A stretch of DNA of 64,000 nucleotides, taken from positions 620,001 to 684,000 of the forward strand of contig JARKIP010000099.1 of NCBI GenBank assembly GCA_029990175.1. The letters are read 5' to 3'. The DNA comes from Petunia secreta. Lineage: Eukaryota; Streptophyta; Magnoliopsida; Solanales; Solanaceae. How positions within the stretch are numbered: position 1 is the stretch's first letter; each line of letters starts with the position of its first letter. A program made the position numbers and the translations under genes. The notes beneath the pieces are model-generated. The model made no database searches, was not told where the DNA came from, and was given only the letters and a program-made list of their open reading frames with translations. This document shows, one piece after another, positions 11,416-21,474 of the stretch.

Positions 11416-11659
11416 GTGGCTATCGCGTTCCTCTCATTGTTTTTGGGCGCGTTATAGACATATTTCTGAGTAATAAAAATTTTAAAAAAAATTATTTTCA
11501 CGTTTTTTACCCGTTTATACACGGTTAAACTCTATTCTTGCCCAATTATATTCCATGTTCTTCCCCAATTGAGATAAACCCTAATTTTCTTTCTCTTCAT
11601 TCCTAGTTCTAATACAATCGAAATTACATTAACATTTACTCTGCTCGCACTTGATTGAG

Positions 11660-12138
11660 ATGTCTTCATCTTGTAGTTTGAACAGTATTTACAGGACCGA
11701 TGTAGACCCGGTAGTAAATGAAGAAGTGAGATGTAACCATGGCTTGGTGTTGCCATTGTAGACTGCCATGGACCAAAAAAAACCAGGTAAAAGATATTGG
11801 GTGTGTCCTTACTATAATGGTCCAAGATATTGTAAATTTTGGCGTTGGGCTGATGATGAAATCGATCCAAGATCAAAATTTGTAATCCCTAAATTAGTAG
11901 ACAAGGTTCGTGAGCTAGAGTCTACTATGGGAGCTTATGAAAACAATTCCAATCGTTGTGCAGAATTTAAGAGGATGGAGATGAAATTAAAGAATATGGA
12001 ATTGACATGGAGAGAATGAATGAAAAAGAGAAAGACTTGAGAACCAAATTGTCCAAGTACAAGCTCCGGAAAAATCTACTTTGTCTTGTGATCATGTTTT
12101 GCTTTCTCATTGCTATTATGAAGCTATTAGGGATCTAA
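11660..12138 (+). pseudogene. GRF zinc-finger, coiled-coil, membrane-anchor protein of the MULE
   Basis: From ATG 11660 the frame encodes a short N-terminus and then a GRF-type zinc finger: CNHG, about 20 residues, GKRYWVCPYY, then CKFWRWADD. A helical charged segment with coiled-coil character follows. A TAG at 11758-11760 interrupts the finger, and near 12007 the frame shifts. The shifted frame encodes a basic stretch and a hydrophobic C-terminal segment (LLCLVIMFCFLIAIMKLL) ending at TAA 12136-12138. This architecture resembles plant At4g04775-like GRF proteins (family knowledge). GRF domains bind nucleic acid in other proteins; the role here is unknown. The gene converges on the transposase gene. 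Confidence 0.65.
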
Positions 12139-13000
12139 TTTCAGCTTGTAATGTAGGGTTAACTTGTAATGTGTTTAGGAATATGTTGTAATGTTATGTT
12201 TTAAGATTAAAATGTAGTCATTTTGTTGTATAAAGACTGCATCTGGTAATGAAATGTAATTGCATTTGGTAATGAATTGTTGCTATGTGGTGTCCAATAT
12301 GATGTTAAAAGGACTTGAACTAAAGTAAGCCAAATAGAATAATCTAAATACATATGCAGTCATAGGTGCCTTGACATTCAATTAAAGGATGTTCACAAGC
12401 CAAAACAAACAAGCAGTCACATCTGCTAATGTTAGTATGCTACTTGGACTAAGCAAAAAGATGCAGTCTTTGTTGCTAATAGGCATAACAAACAGACAGT
12501 CACAGCTGCTAAACATGCAGTCACATATGCTAATGTTAATGTGCTACTTGGACTAAGCAAAAACAAGCAGTCAAAGCTAATAAGCATAACAAACAAGCAG
12601 TCTTTGCTGCAAATAATGGTGCAGAACAAACAAACAGTCAGAACTACATGAACAAAAACATGTAGTCACAACTGCTAAATAAGCAATAACACAGTAAAAA
12701 CCATAATCATTTCTTCTTGGCTTTAAAGGAAGAAATATTCTGGCTCATTTGCACTATTGCTGCAGTATTTGCCTTCATCTCCATGGCTTTTTTCCCTTTC
12801 ATTTGTTGCAGCCCAGTAGAGGTCACAACAGACCTTCCTCTCTATATCACCTCATCAGTTGGCTTGTGGCTAATATCCCCTGTTACATCTGCTGAACAAG
12901 AGTATGTTCTTGGTTGCATTCTAGGGTGCAAAAACAATATTGTAACAGTTAGTATCAAATCCCATTGAGTTGGTTCAATATGAAAAATTAGATACTTATA
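12139..13000. repeat. MULE inter-gene region with a ~104-bp direct repeat
   Basis: Two copies of a ~104-bp unit start near 12416 and 12520; each contains GCTACTTGGACTAAGC and a CAGTCACA(T/G)(C/A)TGCTAA motif. Shorter degenerate copies continue to about 12690. The region separates the converging genes and may hold their 3' ends. No convincing ORF was found. Confidence 0.6.
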
Positions 13001-16000
13001 TTGATAATTAAGCGTCCACTTTCAGTATGAAGCACACACATCCCTACCATTCTTGGCTTTTTGAAGGCTGTCCTACCCCTATAAATTCCATTTTCAAGGC
13101 CAACATCCTACATAATAAGGATAGTTGTTAGAAAAACGTCAAGATATATGTATGCAAGTATGAGTAATGATAATGAAATATTACCTGGCTTGTATTCCTA
13201 CCACTTCCTCTACCTCTCCCACTATATCTACCTCTTCCACTACCCCTGCCAATGCAAATATTTGGAACAGCCATTGGAGTTGTAGAAGAGGCAACACTGG
13301 TACCAATAGATGCTTATGTAGAAGGACCATTGGAGGCTTGTGCAATAGCACCCTTATGGCAGCCCCTCTTGTTGTGACCTCTTTTCATGACAATTTCCAC
13401 AGGTCATCTCAACACCTCTCTTTGAGAGTTTTCTAGTCTTATTTTCTGTTGGATCTTTCCTTCTCACCTTTTTTTGGTCTTCCATGCATATTTGTAATGA
13501 CTGGTGGTATCACAAGAGGGTTTTGACCTTCAGGCCACATCTCCAAATTATGGACAGGCTGAATGAAATGACTGTATGTTTTTAGGTATGTCTCTTGACT
13601 GTACCAGCTAGAGACATATTGCCTAGGGTCCAACTGTCTATGGTGAAGGGTTGAAATACCATGGGGACATGGAATTCCCTCAAGGGACAAAGATCTACAT
13701 TTACAAGTAAAATACTTCATATCAACTTTGTGCTTAAACTTCTCTTCCAAGACTTCAAAACTATACTCACCATTCCAGACAAGGCTGCATTTCATGGACC
13801 TTCTTGTGTTATCCTCCAACACCTTCATTGCTATTGGAGAAATGGGATTCTTCCAATTCATGCCAAACTCTCTCATCTTAACAATTCTAATCATCATCTT
13901 AACCTTTATTTCCTCAAGCATTATTATTACGGTCTTGTGCCTTGGAGCAAGTATCCATGAGTTGATACTCTCTGCCATGTTGTTGTAAACACTGTCACAT
14001 TGGCTATGGAACTTGAAGTATACTTTGCTCCATCTCACCACATTGTAGTAACACAATTCATCCATCATTCTCTCTGGTTCCAATCTCTTCATGAATTCAA
14101 AGTTTGCCTTCAACCCCTTGTCAAATGTGCTTCTAGCACACCTCCAGAACCAGTTTCTTCTTTCAGTACCCCTCCAATCCTTTGACTAGTTGGCCAAGAT
14201 GTATCTGGCACACATTCTGTATTCAGCCATTGGTAACACATCATCAATAGCAGATTTTAACCCATGTATGCAGAAAACCAAATAAAAGACATTAACCAAC
14301 AGAAAGTATAATTGATTAAAAATAAAAAAAGAAAGTAAAGTGAAATTGAATACCTTTTGCATGTCTGTTATTAGAGTTAAGTTCTCTCCAAGTCCAAGCT
14401 TAAGATCATCCTTCAATAGGTTGAGAAACCACATCCAGGTATGTTGATTTTCATATTCTACAACAACCCATGCAATTGGTACCATCCGGTTGTTACCATC
14501 CTTACAAACAGTTGTGAGCAGCTAGCCTTTACATACACCCTTTAGAAAGCAGCCATCAAGGCCAATGCATGGCCTAGTACCATCTTTGTATGCCCTCTTA
14601 AGGGCATCAAAACATATGTAAAAACTGTGAAACATTTTCTTTCCTCCCTAAAATGTTTCATCAGAAACCTTGACAACATAGGTACTACCAGGATTAGACT
14701 TGATTAGTTCATCCTTATAGTCTAGAATCCTACTAAACATCATAACATGGTCACCCATTATCTCTTTTAATACATTGTTCTTAGCTCTTCTACAAACAGA
14801 TCTCCCTACATACAAATCAACATTTTTTTTCTAATAACTTCATGAAACTCAAATCTCCTAATATCAGGATGTTCTGCAATTCTGTCCTTATAGTGCTTGG
14901 TCAAGAAATTTGAATTGACCAGTGTGTTTATGTTAGAAGTACTACAATTGTGGTCAGGATTGCAATTTTTCACAACAAAAAATCTTGTGACTAGAGTCAA
15001 TACTAGCGAACAACAATCATGGACAGTTCAAGTGTTTGCACCTAACTCTCACCCTTTTCTTTTCATTTATATTTTTATCAATAACATCTCTTTCATCAAG
15101 GGCATAATTAGTCACATCATCCCTAAATTGTTTCACATTTTCAAATGCTAAACCAGTCTCCCAAACAATTGTCTTACATGTAGGATCAAACTTTACTCTT
15201 TTTTTTTTGTCCTATTAACTCTAACTCTCTGCCTAACCTCTCCTTCATCATCAGCTTCACCTTTTGGATCAGTCTCAAAGCTTGCAGCTTCATCACTCAT
15301 ATAGTAGGGCTCATCACCATATAATCTACCCTCTAAACCTTCCTTGGATCATCAGATTTGTTTTGGTACCCAACATCTGGACCTTTATGTCCTGTTTTAA
15401 TATGTTCAGGTAAAATTTTTCTATCTCTCAAATTCCTTACTTGAACATTCCCTCTTTCCTCTCTAAAGGTCCTATACTCTTCATGTATGTCAATACCAAT
15501 AATCTTTTTCTACTTCTCCAAACAACTCATCATGTGAAGAATCAGAACTATCAGCTGTGAATTCAGCAGATCTCAAATCAATATCACTATTTTGATGTTC
15601 CTTAGCAGCCTCTTCAGAGACAGGTTTGGGTGAACTTTCACTTTCAAGAGTAGTGAAATCAGGCTCAACCCTAGTAGCCTCTTCAAATACCATACCCTCA
15701 CTAGCCCCAATGCTTTGACTGGAAATTTCCCCACCCACATTGTCTGTATATTCAATTAGAAGGTGGCCACCATAGGTGGGAAAATTCCAAAAATATCACA
15801 ATTTTTCAACAGATGGGAAATTCCACAAATGTCCTTATCATTTTTAATTTCTACCAATTTACTAGATTCTGGATTCCTTGCATAAATTGAGGTTTTAGTG
15901 CAGTCATAACCTAATTCTTTAACATAGTCTCTAAATTCAAAATAAGAGAATGTATCTACATAAACATTAAAATAATCCCTAATAACCCCAGCCATATAAT

Positions 16001-16064
16001 AATCCCCATCAACGTGAAAAATACCCCTATGGTAGAACCTTAAAGTAACCAGTACAAAAGACAT
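13000..16064 (-). pseudogene. MULE transposase (MudrA-like), multi-exon, interrupted
   Basis: The minus-strand start is ATG 16064. Domains in order: a PB1-like N-terminal domain (16064-15780); an acidic linker; a MuDR DNA-binding domain at about 15220-15020 (VRCKHLNCPW); the MULE catalytic core with GLDGCFLKG near 14560, WVVVEYENQHTW near 14450 and LITDMQK near 14360; a SWIM zinc finger near 13690 (FTCKC, then CPHG); and a CCHC-like knuckle plus Gly-Arg tail at about 13400-13190. Typical GT and AG borders mark introns at about 14351-14267 and near 13185. Breaks: a frameshift near 15775, TAG codons at 14522-14524 and 14186-14188, and indels in the knuckle. It would cut and rejoin element ends in the nucleus; this copy cannot. 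Confidence 0.85.
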
Positions 16065-16414
16065 GTTAATTTAAGTACAAACTTTACATAAACAAACTGA
16101 CCTTTAAACGATTATGTGTTGGATTGTAGGGATTGTAAATCTGATTCGCCACAAATTTAGGGTTTTCACCGATTCTATGATGGATTGTGTTGATTTATTG
16201 AAAGATTGAGACGATTTGATTGTGTCGATTGATTGTTAGGGTTTAGAATGGGTGAGTAGATGGATGGTTAACAGGTTAATTAGAAATGAGGTTAAAAAAA
16301 GGTTAGGATAATTTTATTATAGGGAAAAAATTACGTGGCAAAGATTACACGCTGGCAATTATGTGGCACACTGTCAAGGCGAGTGCCTTACACACACTTA
16401 TACATGGCTGGGTT

Positions 16415-16540
16415 GTGGCGCATAAGGTTTGTATAAATACCACTTCGAACGTATTAAGGGGGGTCATGGGATACCCGTAAAGTTAAGGTGTTTCAGGAGC
16501 TTTCGGGACAAATTGAAGTGTGACTTTAAGTATTTTGTCT
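16415..16540 (-). repeat. right TIR of the MULE
   Basis: This is the inverted counterpart of 11290-11415. Read inward it starts AGACAAAATACTTAAAG, one base longer at the tip than the left one. The transposase start codon at 16064 lies about 350 bp inside it. Confidence 0.9.
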
Positions 16541-16549
16541 AAGTAAAAT

Positions 16550-16944
16550 TGTGGTTCGTAACATAATCGCTGACCAACACTTCACGTTGTTTCCATAATT
16601 CAAAAGATAAATTTGAAGCATGGAGTTTAGAAAATTATGGACCACAATTCTACATTGTGGATCACAATCCTCCCTTCAAAGAAGCTGTCAAGGAAGCAAA
16701 TTGCAACCACATTCACTAACTGTGGTCGCAATTTATATCAAGGAATACGATAAACAAAAGACTTAATTAGATCATTTTATATAACCTTGGCTTATAAGTT
16801 AAGGTACGGGCAAGGACTCACATCCCGTCATTTGGCCAAAAAAATGACCAGCAGGCATATCAAGGAGCTGCCATTTAGGGATTAATCATTGTTTATAATA
16901 AATTTAGTATTAGCCATAATTTATAATAAGAGCGAACTACACGA
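16550..16944. other. spacer without recognised features
   Basis: AT-rich sequence between the MULE and the first fold-back repeat. No coding signal seen. Confidence 0.45.
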
Positions 16945-17037
16945 CTTGGTGTCCTGAAATTTTGAATTGAAAAATTGAATTTCAAGACACCGTGTACTAA
17001 AGTTCAGTTTTTCATTTCAAAATTCCAGGACACCAAG
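16945..17037. repeat. imperfect inverted repeat
   Basis: CTTGGTGTCCTGAAATTTTG and its near-complement ending in CAGGACACCAAG enclose about 90 bp, giving a hairpin with arms of about 30 bp. It may belong to the same fold-back unit as the next feature. Confidence 0.65.
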
Positions 17038-17117
17038 ACCTAAAGTTCATCTTTATTGTAAACTACAACTAAATATTAAATATAAAATAAATACTGACTA
17101 TTTTTAAATAGAAGCCC

Positions 17118-17535
17118 TTTGGAGTAGCTATTCGTGCACTACACTCATCATTTTGTGGTCAACGTTGGTAAATATTTCGCATACAGTCACTTTTCCCAGT
17201 GATCTTTGATTTAAAGCCACTTTTTTTTATTAATTTTGCATGAGAAGCCACTTTTTGGAACTTCAATCCTTGTGGGCTGAACTTCACACCACAAGGATTG
17301 AAGTTTAACTTCAGTCCATTACAAGGGTTGAAGTTGAACTTCAGCCTACAGGGTTGAAGTTTACGCATTATATGCCTAAATGTTCAGCTCTTGCAGACTG
17401 AAGTTGAACTTCATACAGCCCACAAGATTTGAACTTCAGGCCACAAGGATTGAAGTTTCAAAAAGTGGCATCTCATGCAAAACTAGTACAAAAGTAGCCT
17501 TAAGCCAAAGACCATTGGTAAAAGTGGCTATTCGT
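17118..17535. repeat. fold-back repeat with internal GAAGTT/AACTTC palindromes
   Basis: Both ends carry CTATTCGTGCAC (17127 and 17527) in direct orientation. Inside, an inverted pair surrounds the centre, for example AAGCCACTTTTTGGAACTTC versus its complement near 17460. Several GAAGTTGAACTTCAG-type palindromes add smaller hairpins. It looks like a non-autonomous fold-back element; I could not assign a superfamily. Confidence 0.55.
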
Positions 17536-17565
17536 GCACTTTGCCCGAACGTTGTGTTGGGATAA

Positions 17566-19194
17566 TTGCAGAACTATGACACTATAAACAATACTTTGCC
17601 TTTTTGACCCGTGTAAAAGTAATTTAGCAACAATGCCCTCCATTAAGTTTATGAATAAAATTCAGACGAAAATATTTTTATGAATATTATAATGACACCT
17701 TTATCCCCATGCACCCTTTCTCGTATGTACTATCTAAGAAGTAGTACTTGCATTTGACCCTCTCTTGCTTAGGCAACACTTGCCCTTGAATCTCTTCCCA
17801 CATTTCTCCCAGATAACTTGAAGTGTGCTTGCCCCTTCAATCTCTTCGAACATTCTCGCATGCAATACTTGCCATTTGACCTCTTCCTAAGAAACAATAC
17901 TTGTTGATTGATAAGTTGAAGTGTTGTTTACAGATGAACCAGATGTCATTTTGCTAAAACCATCTTAAATAAGAAGAAAAAAAGGCAGCACAAGTCAACT
18001 TTGAAGACACGGGGTAAAATTTTTTGCGTTGTGCAGGCCAAGTTTGGACTCTCTTGGAATGTACGGTCTCTACTTGACATTGGGTTTATTTGTAAATAAA
18101 GGTTGGGTGACCCTGGTGTTTAACTTTTAGCCCAGAAGAACCTGTTAAATAATGATTTTGGCGACTTGCCAAAATATTTTTTGCGCTAGTCAATCGTCAG
18201 GGAAGTGCATCCAAGATTTAACACCAAAGCCAAAAGTCAAACGCCTTTCTATAGTGACATTGAATTATCATATTCTGCAAATCACCTCTAACTTCTTTCC
18301 AAGTGCTTGCACGAAATAGACTGATTTGACATTGTTGTTAAATTTTTGCTCCTGTAAGAAAAGTCTTCTAGTTTTGGCCATTGTCAGGAAAGTTCCCGAC
18401 AGGGACGATCACCAATAGCTTTTCTTATATGGACTAAAATTATAAAACTTTTCCTACGGGGTTAATTCTGTCACAAGTTTCACTAAATCCCTAATTTTTT
18501 TCGTCCACAAGACCTGCCTTCCCAAAAAGAAAGGGGTACACCAGAAGACAAGCAAAAGACGAAAATTACCAAAAATGGCTCATATTTCCGAATCTTACCC
18601 GACCTGTCACACTTTTCCCGAGATAGCAGTCTGCCGCAAGTTTATACAATTTTAAAAAAATTTGTACACGTATATAAAATTGTATAAATTTGTATAAGTG
18701 TGTATATGCGAGTGAATAAATCTGTATATTAAAAATATTTATATGAATTTTTACTTTTTTTTGTGTATATTTTTGTATTTATCTCATTGCTACGCATTTA
18801 TCTATGTATTTCATGTATAATTTATTTTTTGGGGGATATTGTGTGTATAAACTTGTCCAAAGCAATAATTTAGACGCAATAAACAATATAAATTCAATAA
18901 ATTACAAAAAAAAATAATGACACCATTGGTGGGGAGGGTGTCTGCCGGCGACTTAGTGGCTGGGGAGGGGGAGCTTCAGTAGCTAGGGTATTTTTTATGA
19001 AGGAGTGCTAAAATTTGTAATTTTAGAAATGTGTGCTATGTATGAAAAAAATATGGCCTCCTATTTATAATTTTGGGTAGTAGGCTGTCTATTTTTGAAA
19101 ATTTCCCTTAAAGAAACTCAGTACCTAAAACTACAACCGCCCCATTAATTCACTTCCTCAAAGTAGTTTTCAGGAAACTTTTTCATTCTATATA
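17566..19194. other. spacer, AT-rich
   Basis: No gene was recognised. Around 18650-18860 a cluster of TGTATA/TATAAA words gives a low-complexity block. Confidence 0.45.
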
Positions 19195-19633
19195 GAAACC
19201 GTTTGGGTGAGCTTAAAAGTGGTTTATAAACTTAAAGCCCATTAATATATATTTGGTAACTTAAAAAATTTTGGACTTATAAGTCATAAGTAGCTTAAGA
19301 GCCTGTTTGGAGGGCTTATAAGCAGCTTATTTTAAGTAGTTTAAAGTCAAAAAGTGACTTAAAAGCCACTTTTTGAGAAGTTAGGATTTTCTAACTTCTC
19401 AAAAAGCAGCTTTTAAGCGACTTATGATTTATAAGTCCAATTTTTTTTAAGTTACCAAACTTATATTAATGGGCTTATAAGCTTATAAGCCACTTTTAAG
19501 CTCACCTAAACGGGCTCTAAAAGTAACTTTTTGAGAAATTAGTAAATCCTAACTTCTCAAAAATGGTTTTTAAGACGTTTTTTGACCTATAAACCACTTA
19601 AAATAAGCTGTTTATAAGCCACCCAAACAGGCT
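19195..19633. mobile_element. Tourist/Harbinger-type MITE (outer copy)
   Basis: The ends GTTTGGGTGAGC (left) and CACCCAAACAGGCT (right) are inverted, and the internal halves mirror each other. It is split by a second family member at 19299-19517. The terminal motif matches copies at 20735, 35386 and 46061. The left tip is degraded, so its duplication cannot be read with certainty. Confidence 0.7.
19299..19517. mobile_element. Tourist/Harbinger-type MITE (inner copy, 219 bp)
   Basis: It starts GAGCCTGTTTGG and ends CCTAAACGGGCTC, with 3-bp duplications TAA on both sides (19296-19298 and 19518-19520). This is the TWA target preference of PIF/Harbinger elements. It is nearly palindromic throughout and has no coding capacity. 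It sits inside the outer copy of the same family. Confidence 0.85.
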
Positions 19634-20119
19634 AATAGTCTGAACGTGTGATAATATGCTGTCTCAGATCATGCAGATTAAACTAATTTGATGATTTTTC
19701 TCACAAATACACCTCATCTTTGCAACCCCATGTTTGTTTTCTGGTGAAAAAGGTATTCCTTGAGGCTTGAAGCCTCTTGGCTCTTTCAATTGTACAAGTA
19801 CTAAGACTTTTTGTTGTTAAAGTACATTTAACATATTTTAAGACAATTGAGTACAATTCCATAAGATTCTGATGGAATCGTGGAGATTGGAAATAATGGT
19901 CCTTTTTCTATCAATTTAAGTACATCATGGTCCATGGATATTCCCTAGTACTAGTAATTAGAGCTTGGTGGCTCCAATCCAACAAATATATGTGTCATTT
20001 CTAGCCCAAAGATTTAAAAAGGAAGTGCTCACTTTTAAGTAGTGCCGATTGTTATTTTGAAAAATCAAAATAACAGAAACATTAACTACAGAACAATTTA
20101 CGCTACTCCTCCCCCCCAA

Positions 20120-20138
20120 CCCCCCCCCCCCCCCCCCC
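20120..20138. repeat. poly-C tract
   Basis: Nineteen consecutive C, preceded by a shorter C run (20111-20117). The rest of 19634-20734 shows no gene. Confidence 0.9.
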
Positions 20139-20734
20139 GCTTCACTCAGTTTGGTCCGACTTCAAACGCCAGGTAAGTTTCATCATCTAAGTTAGGGGTG
20201 CAATGGCATTCGTCAACACTCAAAGAGTACTAGTTAATTATGATATGTCACAAAGTCATTCAGTTAGAGACAGACTGGTTTCCTTATAAGTTCTTTTTTC
20301 CCTCATAATATCATGACAATATGGAAGCATTCCATATCAACAATACTCCTACAATTTTACTCTTGCAATAAATCCTCTCTTTTTTCTCATTGAAATGAAG
20401 AACTTAACTAGTATTAACGAAACAAACAGAGTCATAACTACAATGGATTTATGCGTTTCATTTATAAACAAGTTAATATTATATACTCCCATGAGATAAA
20501 AGGGAGCTAAAGAAACGAGTTACATTATGACTACAAACATTTCTTTGTACGTTAGTAAAAATAGATACTGAGGAGATGGCTTTTGATAAAATAACTTATC
20601 ATCATTAAGAAATATTTCAAGACCCTACTATGTGGCATATTTCCTCAAAAGTTTCGTGGCAGATTTCCTAAAGAATTTTGTAAAGCGACAGATGAAAAGT
20701 CATGAGTTTATAATTTCGTTATAAAAGAAACAAA

Positions 20735-20778
20735 GAGCCTGTTTGGGTGGGTTTATAAACATCTTATTTTAAAGGGAA
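20735..20778. mobile_element. truncated end of the Tourist-type MITE
   Basis: GAGCCTGTTTGGGTGGG followed by the TTATAAAC and CTTATTTTA blocks matches the left end of the 19299 copy, then the similarity stops. Only this half remains. Confidence 0.6.
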
Positions 20779-20982
20779 ATTTACATTGTATGGACATTTA
20801 TAAGAGTCATCAACATAAAATAAACACATTCTTCTCTTATTATGAATTATAGACATTTAACCTTAGGTATTCCACAACTAATAGCCATTACACACCTATG
20901 AAACATTTACCATAAAACATGCCTATATTAAGTGAGTTGATGAGTCATCACACTATATTTTTAAGGTATGATATATTTCCTC

Positions 20983-21474
20983 TATTGATTTTGTAGATTA
21001 AAGGAAGAGCTGGTTGAGCTAAGAAGAGGTATTGAGCTAAGAGTGCTTAGGGAGTAAGCTAAGAGAGAGAGAAATATCTGAATATTGCAAATGGAAAGTT
21101 GGTTACAAGTATCCTAACTACTTCTATTTATAACTATTAATTAATCTAACTACTCACTCCTCTAACTATTGATAATTACTCCCTCCGTCCCATTTTAGTT
21201 GTCGCCTTCAGCTTTTTCACGTCTATTAAGAAAATCATTAAATAAGATATGTATTTTACTATGTTACCCTTATTTAATGTTTGATTATTAACTTTCTTTG
21301 AGAATTATTTTAATTATTAAGGGTATAGTTGGAAAGAACTAGTAAATTTAGTCTTGAAATCCTAAAGTGACAACTAATTTGGGACAAACCGTTTCTCCTA
21401 AAGCGACAACTAATTTGGGATGGAGGGAGTACATTCTACTACCCTACTTACACACTATACCACTATCTCCAATA
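20983..21474 (-). repeat. 3' LTR of copia 2, carrying a MITE
   Basis: Without the 251-bp Stowaway insert it is about 240 bp and differs from the right LTR by roughly six substitutions and two small indels. It starts and ends with the TATTG/CAATA inverted pair. Confidence 0.9.
21179..21429. mobile_element. Stowaway (Tc1/mariner) MITE inside the copia 2 LTR
   Basis: The inverted ends CTCCCTCCGTCCCA and TTGGGATGGAGGGAG are flanked by TA on both sides (21177-21178, 21430-21431), the mariner target duplication. The right LTR of the same element has the empty site. The insert is 251 bp and non-coding. Confidence 0.93.

Larger units (their letters stand above)
11290..16540 (-). mobile_element. Mutator-like element (MULE), complete, with long TIRs
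   Basis: The 5.25-kb element is bounded by 126-bp terminal inverted repeats (11290-11415 and 16415-16540). It is flanked by a perfect 9-bp duplication AAGTAAAAT (11281-11289 and 16541-16549), the duplication length typical of Mutator elements. A transposase gene lies on - starting near the right TIR, and a GRF zinc-finger gene lies on + starting near the left TIR. The two genes converge, as mudrA and mudrB do in maize MuDR. Both are interrupted, so the copy is not autonomous. Confidence 0.93.

Noticed and set aside
12717..12968. 83-codon plus-strand ORF with hydrophobic segments inside the MULE
   Set aside because: It lies where the minus-strand transposase tail or 3' region is expected and has no family resemblance.
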